Source: Tigriopus japonicus
Lineage: Eukaryota; Arthropoda; Copepoda; Harpacticoida; Harpacticidae
Assembly (NCBI GenBank): GCA_010645155.1
Contig: JAAGOF010000204.1
Location: 149,462 to 213,461 of the forward strand
DNA length: 64,000 bases
Direction: 5' to 3'
Positions 24,301 through 39,300 of the stretch are shown piece by piece. Made by a program: the position numbers and the translations under genes. Numbering within the stretch: the first letter of the stretch is position 1; every line of letters starts with the position of its first letter. The notes beneath the pieces were generated by a model. The model worked only from the letters and a program-made list of their open reading frames with translations. It did not search any database and was not told the origin of the DNA.

Positions 24301-27300
24301 AAATCATAGTGTCTAGATAAATCGATCAGTTTCACATGACTTGTTACGAGTATATCTAAAGATGTTCATTTCAACTGATATTTCTTCAATTCTGGTATTT
24401 ATTTTTTTGCGGATTTTTTACTACCGCTACAAGGAATGCGATTCCCTGTTAATTGAAGGATTTCTCCCAACAGCTTCAATCCGACCCCCAACAGGATTCA
24501 AACCTACACCGGCTAGGGAAGCACTTACACTCGGCTCTTATAAGAACGCATTAGAACGCGCGGCCACTCTGGCTAACTTAATTCCCAAACATTACTAGTA
24601 ATTCTTCGCTTGCCATTGGACACTAATTACGGAAGACCCTGTACACACGTCGCATCCAGTACTAGATAGCAATTGTTTTGCTCCATTCAAAACAAAGTCT
24701 TCCTATCTCGCTGTCATGATTATACACACTTAAATCTAGCGGAATAATCTAGCCGTGGCATTCATGCCAACCAAATACAACTTGTTATCCATTCCTTAGG
24801 CCATTGGACCAATTTATGAGGAGACATTTCAGTTCAGTTCAGTTCGTGTGAACTGAGAGAAGAAGAGCGTATGATATTGGATTAAACACAGATTTGCCTG
24901 GCTTCGTATAGTTAGAAAACAGTTGATTAGTATGAAAGGACCAAATGCAATGAATTATTTGCGGAGAAAACCACAATTTCCGGAAAAAACAAATCATCAA
25001 AATATTGACTGAAAAATTAAACTAAGGTGGGTTTCACGTATTTGCCGAATTAGGGCGTAATTTATTTCAAAGTGGAGGTTCAAGAACCCTTGAAAATATT
25101 GCTACATCAAGTTTTCTCTATAGGGCAAATCCACCTATTTGAAATCATGTAAAACTACCTGGAATACATGTAGTTTAAAGCGGCGGCGCCATTTCTTGGG
25201 AACGGATATTTTGACAAAAAAAATTCAAATATTCCATGTTCCAACATTCAACGTGGGAACGAACCAGTTGAGTCCTAGTTCTCAAGGAACAATAGGATTT
25301 GAAGATATCCGTTGAAAAAAAAGATTAGGATTTTACCTTGAGTCTGAGATAGGCGAGTGGAACAAGAAGAGGAAAGTCGGGTAATATCAAGTATGTAAAG
25401 GACTACTCGAACGAATGAAAGCCTTTGGATCAAAAGGACATTCTATGTAGAGATTCGATTGGGCTCGAAATGAGAAACCAAGGCGGAACTTCCAAGGTTA
25501 GATTGATCAATCACACGTGTCTTTTATAGCTTAGACATTCGATTGTCCAAATCTTAAGTAGTCCCCGGCGAGAATGGAAACAAAAGTGTTAGTCGGCTTT
25601 ATCCTCCGTTCCACCTCTTCCACCAACTTGATCAATCATTCCAAGGATGAAACAAAATCCTCAACCGCATCAGGCCATTGGTGTGCTCAAAAAATTCTCA
25701 CCCAAAAACAATCTAGTTTTCTCATTCGTTCTCTCTCTCTCCTTCCTTCAAAGAGTTTTTGGGATTAACTTGAGTCTCAAATGATGAGCAAATACAATGA
25801 CCATCATGAAATATCCGGGTAAAATGCGTTAGTAATGACAGAGGTCCATCTCTCTCAAAAAATGGGGGAGAGGAATTAGTAGGGAAGTAATTATGCAAAT
25901 TCCGTGAGAGATGCGTTATTCTCCGGTCATTAATTTGCAGGCGGAAATTCTAAGCGGCTCAAAGCAAAGAGTAGATGCCGAGCTAGGAATAAGAAAACAC
26001 TTACTGTAAATGTCTATAGTTCAAACCCTGAGTACATCCATTCCAACTTCAATGATCTTTGGCGACGTATGGCCTTGGAAAGGTCTATAAGGTTACGACA
26101 CGAACGTATCCACGCTCAGACACACATTCCGACATAATTTTAGCTCAGTGGTCTTGCGAGACTACAGCCGAAAATAGTCCAAAGTCGAATTTCCCACCGA
26201 AAAAATGAGACCCGGTTCCTATCCGGAAATGGGACAAGAGTTCGTTCCCCAAATCTAGGTCTCAGCAAAAATTTGAGGTAGGAGCCTTTAGCTCTTGAAG
26301 CCCTAAAACTTCCCTCGACTTGAGCTTTACGAAAGGAACTGAGAAGCCCTCGCCGGCAACAAATTAGCAAAAATCCCCCAAGTTCTTATCTGCTCGAGAT
26401 CAAAAGATCCCCACTTTCCCCGTTTACGAGGCTTTATTGAGAAGAGCAGTCTGATTCTTCCGTTCCGCTTTTCGCCTGGAAAACAAACGCCTTCAGAAAT
26501 CTGCCAACAAAGTCATAATCCCACTTTTCGAGCACGACAAAACCATCCTTCCACCCACCCACCCACCAATCCAATTGAGCACCTTTCAAGTTCACTCCCA
26601 AACATGAAGAAACCTGCAATATTTTCATTGCGAGGACACCCTTCGATTTCGAGAACTCGAGAATGACCTCAAATCTAAAGCCTTCCTTACAATGGTACTT
26701 GACGATGTGGGTGGACAAGAATCTCTTAAACCTTGGAGTAGGTTGTGCAATTGGTTTCCTTATTAGATCTTGAGTTTACTGCGGGCTTGAGTGCGAAAAT
26801 GAAAGAGAATTTTCTCGACGCAACAGGGCTCCACTTTGGCGTGTTCCATTTTGGACCGACCCTCATTTTTGGTCCAGTTGCACTGATAAATGAGCCAACC
26901 AAAGGCTTTGAGTATCCCAGCTTTTACACAGGCTCCCTGTAGACCCTTGAGATGAACCAACCTCCTTTCACCTTTTTTTAAACGTACCAAACTCACAGAT
27001 TTCGCACTAGAAACTTAGATTGAGGGCCTCTTGAGAAACCCTGGATGCAGCCATAATTTCTGGTTTCTCACAACTTAATAATGAGCGGTGAATAATGAAA
27101 GAGGTAGATATTCTGAAGATCAAACAAGCTCTTGATGATCGATAATCTGCGTTTCAAAGTTAGTAATCTGTGCTTCTCAGTTCATGTTCCCTTGAGATGA
27201 AGGAGAGGCCAAAATGTTGGCCTTCTTTCTCATAAAACTGAACCAGACGGTAAAAGATATATGGAGACAACTGTACTTATGACCATTTTAAGGTGCCGGT

Positions 27301-30300
27301 TTTTTTGCAACCTCGAGAAGTGCAGCTCAAACAACTGAAACAGGTTGACACCCACCATATCATACGGAGGAAAATAATGGGAGGTTGGTACGTGCAAGAT
27401 TTGCACTCTTGTGAGTAAAAAAGGTCATTTCATCGCGCTTGAACATGCGTGAGAGGGTGTCTAATAATTCTCGCTAGGAATTAGCATAGAAAGAAAAAGT
27501 AAACGAACGAGATGAACATACAAATGGGAAGTCCAGAAGTAAAAATTTCATCCTCGCTTAGCTTCCCGATGAACTTGGAGCCGTAGAATGAATTAAAACT
27601 AAATTCCATCGTAAATGCCAAAAAGGAAGCAGTGATGCTATCCGCTACGTCGGGAATGTTTTCATCTTTTTCAGGCGCTTATAAGTCACCAATGAAGCTT
27701 TTTGAATATTATATCTAGCACGAATTGAAACATGTCGATTTCATACTTTGTATTACAAATGCGAACTTTCGATGATGTTGTGAAGCTTACGTAATTGTGG
27801 GGAAAAACCAAAGAGGCTAAATCTTCGATTCTCGATGATTAACGACTTCAGGAAAACAGAATTGACGCTTGTGCAAAACCAGTTCCCAGAAATACAAACC
27901 AATACGGATTTGGTATTTTCGGGAAAATGAAGAAAATTTGTTATGTATTATTTGAGAGCAACCAATGGAACATAAAAACATTGTTCGCTTGAGAGCCAAT
28001 GAGACAAGAATCTCACACAATTCAGGCAATAATCGAAGAACAGTGAGTATCTTGTTTTCTATCTGACACTTCCGACGCATTCCATGAAAGTTGAACCGTA
28101 TTGTTACGAAACAACAGCTATGTTTTCCTTTTCCTTGTCAGATAACATCAAGTCTCTTTGCATCTCATGGGTTTGTTTTTAAGTACAATTTGAAACAGCA
28201 GAAGAAAGGAAATTTTAGAACAAAAGAATGATTGGATTAATTCGTCATGCACTTAATCTCTTAATTCAATAATGCAACACTTGTGGATTTTCCCTTTCCG
28301 CGAAATGATTTAAGAGCTGAGTATTGCATTTGATGTTAAATGCATCACAAACGGATTTTTCCTTCAATGGAACCATGAAACCCTTTCAAAATTGCCTCAA
28401 CCAGAAAGGACATTCACGTCTATTTTGCTATTTTCTTGCAAGCAAAAAATGCTCACAAACCAAAAACCCCATGATAATGATGATGTCATAACATACTTCT
28501 GGATCGTAATATGTGGAAAGAAGCTGATCTTTTCTAATCCAAAAGCCTCATGCTAATGATTCACTCGCGCATTAAATGCTTTTTGGCCTCTTAAGTGCCT
28601 GTCAAGTTAAATTTACATGTCTTAATATGCCCTCATCTTAATCCGTTGGTTTCCGTTTTTGACTTCTGCCATATGGTATTCCAAGAAATGATGGAACATA
28701 TCTCATGGATCCATCCCGGACTCAAAAGCTATTCCCAGACGGCACAAAGTGAACATGACAGAGACAGAACAAGATGAAGGCAGGCAAGGAATGCACAGAA
28801 GCAGACGGAGATACGACCTCATTGTACTGTGTACTATGGCTCTCTGACGGAAGAAGGATTATTTCCGACGATTTTGATGGATGATGACCCCTCGCATCTC
28901 TTTTTTCCCTCCATATCAGCCTATGGTACACCATCAGAAAGGCCACCAAGATCACATGGGTCAGTTGGGTGGAACCTGGCCTAACCAGGCATGTGTGAAC
29001 AACCAACAAGAGCACCAGCAATCAACCAACCAACCAACCATTCGACCAACTCACTGAAGGACACCGAGATTCTTACACGTCAAGGTCCTTTTCCCACAGA
29101 TGTTCTTGAATATAATGATAAGGCTTGCTGGTCCGGAAAGTAATGTGTACAAGTCACATTAATGGTAACCTTTGAATATGTTACTGTGTTCAGACTTCTC
29201 TTTTTTTTGTAGAAAAAAACTGATGTAATGAATTCTGGCTCGGAACCTCCTTGTTCCACGTCAAGATCACAACAATAGAATTTCATCTGTAAAGCTTTAG
29301 AGACTCCTTCCTAGAGTGCATTGAGCAAGCTTGTTGAAGTGGAATTTATTTTCCAGTGCAATGTGCACCTCCTATTTGAGCTCAAAATGCCCGTTTTAAG
29401 ACATGATTGAGCAAGTAAGGCACCGAAGTAATCGCAAAAGGTAATTGTTCCAAGAAGTTCCCAGCACGCTTTCAAAACATAGGTTTCATAAAAGAAATCG
29501 TAAAACCGGGAAGCCGTCGACCAATGAACGGATCGGAAATAGTAGCCATAAGATATTTATTGCATTTAGAGGTTTCCTTCCTTCCTTCCTCGTTCTTTAT
29601 TTTTCATTCCTTTCTGGCTCCTGACTTCTTGGTATGTTCCCATTACCTTTACAACACTATTCAAGTGGCCCTTTCGACCGTAGCATTTCCTCTTAAAGTT
29701 TCAGTTCCGAGAGCTCGAACTCAACTTTGAATATTCTCTCATTCTAGAGCTCTGATCCAACCCTATGAAGCCTATCCCCATCCTTTAGAAATATGATGAA
29801 CTAAGTATGCCTTAAATTCAAGAAAGGGGCCTTGATGATGATAGCTTTGCTACTGTACTTTACTACAGACGCGCTTTCGCTTGGCTGAGTAACAAAGTTT
29901 CCCGCTTTGAGTGAGAGTAACGACGACTTACCATTGAGGATATGAACTGTCACAGAGGTTTGAGCGTTTCTCATTCCACAAGTGTAATTCCCCGAATCTC
30001 GTTTTCCGGCCCGAGCGATGAACAATCGACTCAATGCTCCACTTTTGAGGAGGTCCGTTTTCACACTGGAACAGGGAATAATGAGGGAAATTTCAGACAG
30101 CGGTTACTTCGGATGGTCGTATCAATTTTCATTCTTCCAGCTACGCTTTTACACACCAGAATGCGACTTGACGAGGGAAAAAAACTCGCTCGAAGCCGAT
30201 TCAGCAGACACATATTTCATAGAAAAATATTTGACAAAAGTGACTTTCGAGCACTTTTTTCCTCTGAAGAGACGAGAAATTGGAGAACATCTTGCGATTT

Positions 30301-33300
30301 GCATATTGTCAAAGGGCTTTGCTAGCAGAGCATATATTGAAAATCCGAGCAAATGGCGCATCGGATTTTGATTGAGTACCCTCGTCGTTCTGCAACACTT
30401 CTTTTCACCGTCACTCGGATATCGAAAAATGATGTGACAGATCAGTCAGCGGTATTTTTTTCGTGGGTTAGTCTTACCTGATTCCGCCCCGTTCCGTGTC
30501 ATAGTTGAGCATCCGGTCCTCATGGTGCCAAATGATGTATTCAGGGGCTTGGCCGACAATTTGCTTGACAATGCATTTGAGCTCGATGGTGCTGCCCCCT
30601 TTGTAGTATTTCTCGGCCACTTGTTTGTCGCGTTCATCCACGATTTCAATCTCGGGAACTGGGAAAAGAAGAAACCAAAATGGAAAAGCCTGATTGTATG
30701 CGCTAGTTGATTCAACCCAAATCCTCTAGCTGTCAATGCTCTTTCCCAATGAAGTTGAGGGGAACACCCTCGAGGGAAAAGTGGGGCATGAGATTGAAAA
30801 GTTGATGTTGTTTCATATACGTAGGCGTGGTGCATTTCTCCAACCCTTGATGAAAGTCGCGGTTTTGCGGCGGCCAATGCAGTTGCAAGTCAACATTAGG
30901 CGCTCAAATTTTCCTCATTCGCATCTCTTCATTGAACCATTCTATTCCATTTGGCCTTCATTTCAAGCACCGGCAAAAATCACGCACCATAGAGTGCAAA
31001 TATCCTCTTGGATCAGGGAGCTTCATAGAGGGAACCAAAATCGGCTCTTCGATCCCGGCGAACGAACAAAGAATGGTTAAAAAAACATGGAATGAGATCC
31101 TGAAAAGGAGTTTCTTCTGTCTGCTCAAACTTGGATCCCAATGTACCTTCTGGAATTGCTCCAACTCAAATATCACACTTCTTTTGGTACAGCGAAAGAG
31201 AGAGAGAGTGTGTGTGTGCGTTTGTCCTTTGGCATGGAAGGAGCCATTCATCCTTTATACATACCGTTAAGAGTGGCACAATGGTTCTCGTCGCAGAGAA
31301 GAAAAAGAGATCGAGAAACTGGAACTTTTCGTCTTTCGTCTCCGCTTTAGGAATTTAAAATTTGAGTATCAACTTGAACCAATAGGTAGGTAGAAGTAGA
31401 AGTATAGTGGGATGGGTCTGAGCACATCTGTCTTCCCATGGGAATTCCGAAAGTTTGGACACGAGAGGTGACCATCATCTGTTGATGGCATCCAACAACA
31501 GAGCCCACTCGACCATGAACAAGAAGGTTCAAGTCATTGTTTTTGCCACCTAAAAGCGAAAGCCTCGCCATCGCCATACCAAAAGAGGCATAAACACGCT
31601 AGTATGCAAGGGGATCCCATACTCTTTGGAGGAACAAAAACTTTCATGTTGTCAAAAGAAATGGGATCGGATGTGATGTAGACGAAAAGAGCTCTCCAAA
31701 CAGCGTCTTGGTCAGTTTCATACACAATGGCTAGGGAATGAAATTTGTGTTCCCTATTCGTTGGTTCCTTCGATGACTGTGGTCCAATCTATCAAAGGAT
31801 GGTGAATAGAAAGGCAACCACGATTACAAAACCTCTCCATTTCCAATGGCCATATCAGTAAAGGCCATCCAACTGACCTTGGGTCTTGTCAGTTCGGACT
31901 TGAAGGCGAGAGAGAGACAACGTTATAAGAAGATAGCACGTGCCTTCTTTTTTTCGATCTCTTTGGATCTCTCCGTCTCACTTACAAATGCTTGAATTTG
32001 GTCACATTTAGATTCTGAAGCAAAAAAAAAGAGAGAAGCAAGCACACAGCTGAGCACGAGTTGTGGATAAGTTTTAATCTGATCTCACTTGAATATGGAG
32101 AACGTCTTGAACCAAGAAAAAGACAGCAAGAGAGTAAAAAGACACAGAGAAAGAGAGTGGGGCGAAAAACTGCATTTTTGAGGCCTTATCATGGGTCTGC
32201 CAGAATCCATTCTTAATGCAAAGAGAGCGCTTTTTGTCGTACATTCCTTGGCAAAATGTGGTGAACATTAGCATAAACCTACGTGGAACCAATGGTGTAT
32301 AACTTTCCAGCAGGAATTAGGTAAAATCAAACGAGCAGACGGCAATTGCAGTGACATTCCCATTCCATGGCAAATGGCGAACAATTACAGCGAATATTAT
32401 GGGGACTCCACAAATCAAATGAGACCTTTTGGCTTTCTTACCTAGCGGTTTATGCATTGGCCAAGACATTACTTAACCTTGCATTAAAAAGATTCAAATT
32501 CAAATCAGAGCCTTTTTGTCTCTTAACGTAAAAAAGGTTTCCACTATTAAGCTTAATCATCCTTTTTTTCGTACGTTGCGCCTTATATCATACGCATATC
32601 GTTGTCGATTGCTCTGTGCATTTTGCAAAAAAAAAAAGTGTAAATACTGTTTGAAAATTTAATACTTATTCATTCCAAGCTTTAGGAGCTCGCTTTGAAA
32701 CCATGGAAAACATTTTGAAGACAAGGGATTGTTGGAACGCTTCCAACTAATATACTCTCGTGCAATGCCAGTTAAGAAGTGCATCTTTGGTGATATTCCA
32801 AGTTTTGCGGTAAAAGATGGTCCCCGTCCAAGTCTTTTCAACTCCTCTGAACACCAGAAACTACGTGGTGCGAGCTAAATATGCGAATTCAAGGTCAATC
32901 TAGAGGCTCATTACTTGCTTGGTTGGTATTTGTGACACTGGGTAAGTCGAAAAATATATGCACGACAAACTTTTCCCCTTGAGTCAAGGTACGGGAGGGT
33001 CGGTCCTTCAAGTAATTGGCCTTGTCTCACCAACAAACTTTGAAGAGCTCTCTGTTCTCAACCGATCACGAATCACATTCATTTCTCGGCACTCTGAAAA
33101 CCTTTTCCTGGCCTTTCTTAACCTTGACGATGGGATAAGGAAGGAAGGATGGAAGGATGGATCCCAAAGTCGAGACTCAGCCCAGAAACTTCTGGTTCTG
33201 ATGGTGAAGGAAGCAAAGTTGGGATCAATTTTCAGTGATTTAGAGCCACGTCCAGACTTTGAGGGCAATCGATTGGTGGGCTTGTTAGCTTATTGACGAG

Positions 33301-36300
33301 GATAGCAGGAGGAGCAGAGAACCGTCATTAACCCTCGTTTTATTGCTGTTGTCAACAAATGTGATTGGATCGGACCGGTTGTTCCAGTTTTTGTTCCTGA
33401 TTTAGGGATGAGTGGAAGCTGATTACTTTAGGATCAGGTGGAAAGTTTTGTAACACCTTTCACAAATACTTGCGTTTCTTGTTTCCATAGGGAAACGAAT
33501 ACAAACAACTCGAGGGTTTATGCTTTGTTGGGGTGTTCTATGTTGAGAAACCCATTAAAACTTCCTTTTATACTTTTATGTTTCCCCAGGTTAAATCTTT
33601 TATGAATCTGGACGAGACGGAATGATTTTCTCGAAAGATCCACAATCATGAAAACATACCATTCACAGAGAGGATTTTTTTCCTTTCTTTAACCAATTAT
33701 TTCTTTAACCAAGAGCAATTACAAATTGCGCGCAAACAAAAGAAAAAATGTATTTTGTTGTGCTTGACGCGTACGTTTCATTTCCGATAGGCCTCATGAC
33801 AGCAATCTACAAAAACTACTACTCGATTATTGAACTAAAAATCTCCCGTTAAGAGCATTTCTTTTTGGAACCAAGGAGCATGGGTTTCTTTCAACTCTCC
33901 AGATTAAACAATAGATACATCAACGTTTTATTTAGAGTGAATTGAAGGAACAAATTGACGCTTGAAGGCTTTTGTCTTTGCAAACATCTTTTGTCACGAC
34001 CATTTTACGATCTCGATTAGACCATCCGCTCCATTTTCCTGAAATGGATTTCATTGGCCTTTGAAGTGCAATTGGAGATGATAAACTTGAAATTGTACTT
34101 AATAATGGAGAATGTGTTTTTCCTTAAGAATATTCTTAGCCTTCGGTAAAATGCATTCGCTTGAAAGTACTTACAAACTGAGATAACTTAAGAACAATGC
34201 AACTCGTAAAGTTCGTGGATTTTGCAATGCAAAAAGTTTCATATCAGCATTGGTTGTAATGTCACGTTTTAAAGAAGCACCTCGATAAAGTTTGATCATT
34301 TAAGTTGTGTTGATGTCGATTAAATGCAATTAAAGACCAATGCGTATTTTTCCTCATACTTGCTTCAATAAAGAAACATAAAAAAATGTTTTCTTCCTAT
34401 TGAACAAACAATGTTAGCGACGATGTTTCAACCGAAAACATCGTAATTCCTTGAGCTCTCGATATTCTATCAAAGAACGTCGTTAAAAGACACTTTCAGT
34501 CGGAAAAGCTCCTAACAACAGTCTTGTCTATTGTCTTGATATTCAAAGTTTCTAAGAAACCGATACAAATGTCGTATTATTCAAGATCCTCTCCCAAATT
34601 CCTGGTTGCTGTTTTTCTCTCTTGGCTCAATTCTATTTTAATCTAATGTCAAACTGAACACGGAATTTGTAGTCCTGGCCTTGCAGAAAGAAAACGACAT
34701 CAGTCATGGGAACAATTGTCAAAAGGTTATTTCAAGTTTGAAGTCAAGTACGGTGCCAAACGTTCCTTTTTGACGGGGGTTTCTACATTCTGGAACAGAA
34801 GCCAAACCTGTTTGGAAAAAGGGCACAAAAGTGTTGTCTGGCAATATTGCCAAGAGCAAAGTGTCAAATCGGCTTTGTATCGCTATTGTTACTTCACCAC
34901 TATCTTCTTGGGTATGGCCTCTATTTTGGTGGCATTATCGATTTCTCAAGTTTCAAATATCAAAGCAGCATAGCAAGAGAAATCGTGGAGGGAGGCGAAT
35001 TGTGTCACAAAAAGGACCTCAAGATCGGATCACCGCCAAGACATCCTCTTCGGACTCTTTTCACTTCCACAGAGTGAAGCGTTTGATTTCGAAGAAACAC
35101 GAAAAGAAGGGAAAAAGAAGAAAATGGCGTCGATTCCTTCCTCGTTTTTGCTATTCCTCTTTCGCTTTCAATTCGTATTCTCCTTCGTCTCCCTCGAAGT
35201 CCTTCCCTTTCTTTCTCTTCTTTTTCTTCACCTTCAAAGTCCCCTTTGGTCGACTTGAGACTCGAGACGAAGAGGAGAGAAAAAAGTATGAGAAAAGATC
35301 TCTAGATTTATGTTCCAATAACTTTCCATGAGGAATAACGACCAAATTGGAACTTTTTCACTCCGTGGAATTCGGATTTGGATCCTGGATGAAGATCGAG
35401 AAAGAAGGGCTACTGAATTACATCCTATGGAGATCTACGGACTGAACGGCTTTGAGCATTCCAATTCCCATTCATGCTATTGAGATGCACTGCAAAATTC
35501 TTCCAAAGCTTCTTCTTTGGTTATAGAGATTTTTGGCCAATAAAGAGCCTTTTAACATTGTGCTCAAAAGACCCTTAATCTCTCGATTGTGAGCACGGCA
35601 AAATATTCTCGTTTGAATCAATTTTTGAGTCTCAACGTTTACAACATCTTCTTTGGCGAGAAGGCCGTGGTAGATGCACTAGTTTATTGGATGGACTACA
35701 GCCATTACCATTCCCAAGACTCTTTTCAAAATTGCATGCATTCCTTTATTCAGCAATCTAATGAGATGGAGAGGAATGAAGATAAATGTCCGAAATTTCC
35801 AGGCCCTCATCCCTGTCCAAGCCAGGCCTTGGCAGAATGTGAGTGAAACAGGCCCATTACGAACCAGGAGATCTTCCACGGACTCCACGCAGGTTAATTG
35901 ATCAGCCTCAATAGATTCATTGCACCTTGGGAGTGCTTCCATGGTTCAAGATCCTCCTGGCCTTCTTCCACTTTATTCTCATTGAATGTCAGTTCAAGGA
36001 ACTATTTCTTAACGCCATGTGTTTTACATGTGCCAAATAGTCTATTGAATGGCTTTGTGGATTTAAATTTGCCAAAAAAAACTTATCAGAACATATAAGA
36101 TAACATCAACATACCCATACCCTCTTTTAAGAGGAGAGTTATAAATAATGTGAAAACAACTCACCAACAACTTGGAGACGAAGCCGACGAACGAGAGGTG
36201 GATTAGCTGATACCATACACTCATAAATTCCTTGATCACTGAGTTGAGGGAACTGGATCTGTAGTTTCCAATCGTTGGGCTGCTCGTGGAAAATTTGGAA

Positions 36301-39300
36301 CCTGGCGTCGTTACTGTAGGTTGTAAGTCCAAATGTTAAAAGATGGGGCGTGTCATCATGTCTCTTAAGCCACGACACCTGAATAATTAAAGAGAATATG
36401 CATCATTAAAACTTTTTGGTCAACTTGTAGATAATTGAATGTTTGAAGTTGAGTTCAATTTTTGGAGTAGTTACTCAGAGTCCTGAGGCTAGTTTTTAAG
36501 ACACAAAAGATCGATCTCAAGATCGTACTATAGTACTATAAGTCCGATCTTGAGATCGATCTTTGCGGCTAAAAAACTAGCCTCTGTTTTCAATAAGATT
36601 CTAAAAATGTGAAGTCTTTGGATAGGATTTCACGCTTTTAGCTCCTTCTTTCCATGATTTTGCGTACAGTTGAAAGACGCTTTAAATTACAAATGAAATG
36701 CAAACTTAATAGAAAATTTGTTTCCCCCACCTTAAAGCTGAACTCGAAGTAGGTTCTTTGTTCTGCGTTCTATTGATTTTGATTCCTAATAGAGTCACAG
36801 CATATCGTCTTATGTGGTAAGATTAAACTTGAATGGGACATCCTCGCGTTCAATCCACCATGCTTCCTAAAGCTTGTAACATCTCAACAATCCAATTAAA
36901 CAAACACTGCGAGTACAAAATCAGTCACTATTTTGCGTGGATAAATATTCCGAAAACCAATTCTACTAGTAGATCTGGATCAACGAAATTTGCTGAAAGT
37001 GGAACATACCAAGTCAAATTAGTTAAATATCGGTTCCAGATTTTCCAATGATTTCCGCCTCAACGCCGTTTTGTCGAAAATGACCGACCAATTTGGTTTC
37101 TACCACAAGAATGAACCATTTTGCACATATCGATCAATTACAACACACATTCTCTCTCTATCTGTCAATCAAAGTATTTCTTCAAACATGAAACACGTCA
37201 TTATTTTAGATTTTTTGTGTTTTTGTTTCCATGTGGGAAGAAAAAAAGGGTGAACTTTCCGAGAACTTCCGTAGATGCTAAAAAGATGCTCATGCTTTTT
37301 CCTCTAACTAGTGAATTTATTCACTAAAAACTTGCAGCTTCTAGTAACAACTTTAAGGTAACCAAAAAGCGTAATTTGCATCCATTAGTACATCTCTAAC
37401 CATTCCTACACTTGAAAGTCAAATAAAAGCCAAACGACTATTTTATTTACAACCACGTCAAAATGATTTTTCAGCACGTTTTAATCTTCGAATGTTTAAT
37501 CTTGCAATTGGTCGTTGCACAGAGAACACTTTCAATAATAGCAAGTACATCAGAAATTCCTTTAGATTCCCCCTCGCTTTTCCCGACACTAAAGGGAATC
37601 ATGATGAGTACATAGTTCTCGGGGCACTCATTTCTATGATGGCAAACACTTCTTGTGTCTCCTCAAATATGAAGAGACTTCACTTCCTGGTTTGAGAAAG
37701 AAGCCCGAGAAAATGAGAATATTATTACCAACTGAGTGGGAGGGGATGGATGGGACCCACTTGGAACCACCCTCGTGTTTTGGGTCCATTCCCCATTTTT
37801 GGGAAAGGGAGGGTAGGAAAGGAACGAAGGAAAGAAGGAGAAGAGCAGGAAGAGGAGTAATATTCCAAGGAAATAGAGGAGAAAGAAAAAGCGATTGAGG
37901 AATCAATGATGATAATGATGGAGAAAGAAAAAGAATCGACTGATATGAAGGACCGTGAAGGTACATCAATCAAAGCCCATCGAACTAATCGCCGTTATGA
38001 CCGACAGTTTAACTAGGTCATTAATACTACATTCTACCGCAAAGCGCTTCAATTCAAGGTGGGAAAAGATGTCCAGAATGACTGTTTGTCGCAACAAACC
38101 ATTGGTTGTGACAGGACATAGTGCCAATTTTGGCCTTGACAAAGGCTCATCATCCCCCGAGCTATTTTTGTTCCCTTTTTCCGACTCGCCCACCCTTTTA
38201 CCGAAGACCCAGGAACCGAGGAATGGAAAAAATGAGGAAAGACAAGCCATCTCCTGACAGCTCCATGTTTGATGAGATGAATTAGTCTCAATGAGCCAAG
38301 AAAAGTACTCTTTTCACAACAGATCGTCCCACCCTATCGGATTGCCAGTCCTGTGGATGTTTTCGTATTCCTTGTGTTCTCTCTGGAGACACGCTCGACA
38401 AAAACATACATTTATTATTACGAATGAGGTAGTTGGAAGGGAACAAAACAGCATATCAAAACGACGTACACTGGGTTTACTTTCCTTGAAGGAACACTTC
38501 AAGTCCAGATGAAAAAGGCCTGGAATCCTATCCGTTTATCGAGAAGGCCTCTTGACTTGTCTGAGTGAATCATCTACAAACAAAGGATTTATCATTTGTT
38601 TTCTCTTCGCTTCCAGAGGATTCTCAAGTGATGGACTCAGTGTTCTTGGGCTGCTCGAAAATCTCTCAACAAACAGTCCTCTTCGCACTTCCAACCAACC
38701 AAATGTACTTTTCGATCGACAGAAACGCCCTCCGCCATTTGGCTTTATCACGGGACATTCGAGCTAACAAGTCGAGCCAACTACTTTCCCAAGTCGAGTC
38801 TTTCGCAAATGATGCAAGGTCTAGGATCCATGTGCATCCGTTTGAGTTCCCCAATGATGAAAAAGTTCAGTTCATAGTCCATTTGACGACTCTCATTAGT
38901 CAAGAAGAAGCAAAACGAGAAGGCACAGTAATTGTGGACTGGGATTTTGTTATCTCTTGTGTAAGCAAGAGAAAGAGAGATCTTCTCGATTCTTTCTTCA
39001 CATCGTTTCACTCACGGTTGCAATTGAAAACTACCGAAGCCGGAAGTTGAATGCCATTACCATAAATCAAACCCATGATGATCCACTCGTCTCCTTCAGT
39101 GGAGACGAGGTAAGTGGAACATCGAACGACCACCACGGTGGGAACACTTGCTGACTTGGGCCATCTTAGGGGTGACGATGGAACACCACAATAACCGCTT
39201 TGGCATCCATCTCACTTTATCCGCATATTACTATGTACTTCCAATACGGAGGTGAGACGAAGTGGGATACCAGAAGCCTCTGAATTTCCAGTTGGCTCCC

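Larger units (their letters stand above)
21366..29931 (-). other. Dpr intron 5 (8.6 kb)
   Basis: The intron lies between the end of Ig2 and the terminal exon. It carries the mariner-type element at 24069-24641 and short repeats at 26551, 29021 and 29574. No alternative terminal exon opening with a GE-x-P-type motif was found by eye. Confidence 0.85.
30659..36164 (-). other. Dpr intron 3 (5.5 kb)
   Basis: The intron joins Ig1 to Ig2. On the opposite strand it contains a signal-peptide-like first exon with a consensus donor (32881-32941) and a GA/GT microsatellite near 31195. Nothing else is supported. Confidence 0.9.

Noticed and set aside
34831..35331. 166-codon + ORF
   Set aside because: It comes from Lys/Ser/Phe-rich purine and pyrimidine tracts (GAAAAG and TTCTTC) that are poor in stops on both strands.
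39100..39109. 10-nt micro-exon between CTCCTTCAG and GTAAGT
   Set aside because: The splice motifs are good, but a 10-nt exon cannot be supported without transcripts.
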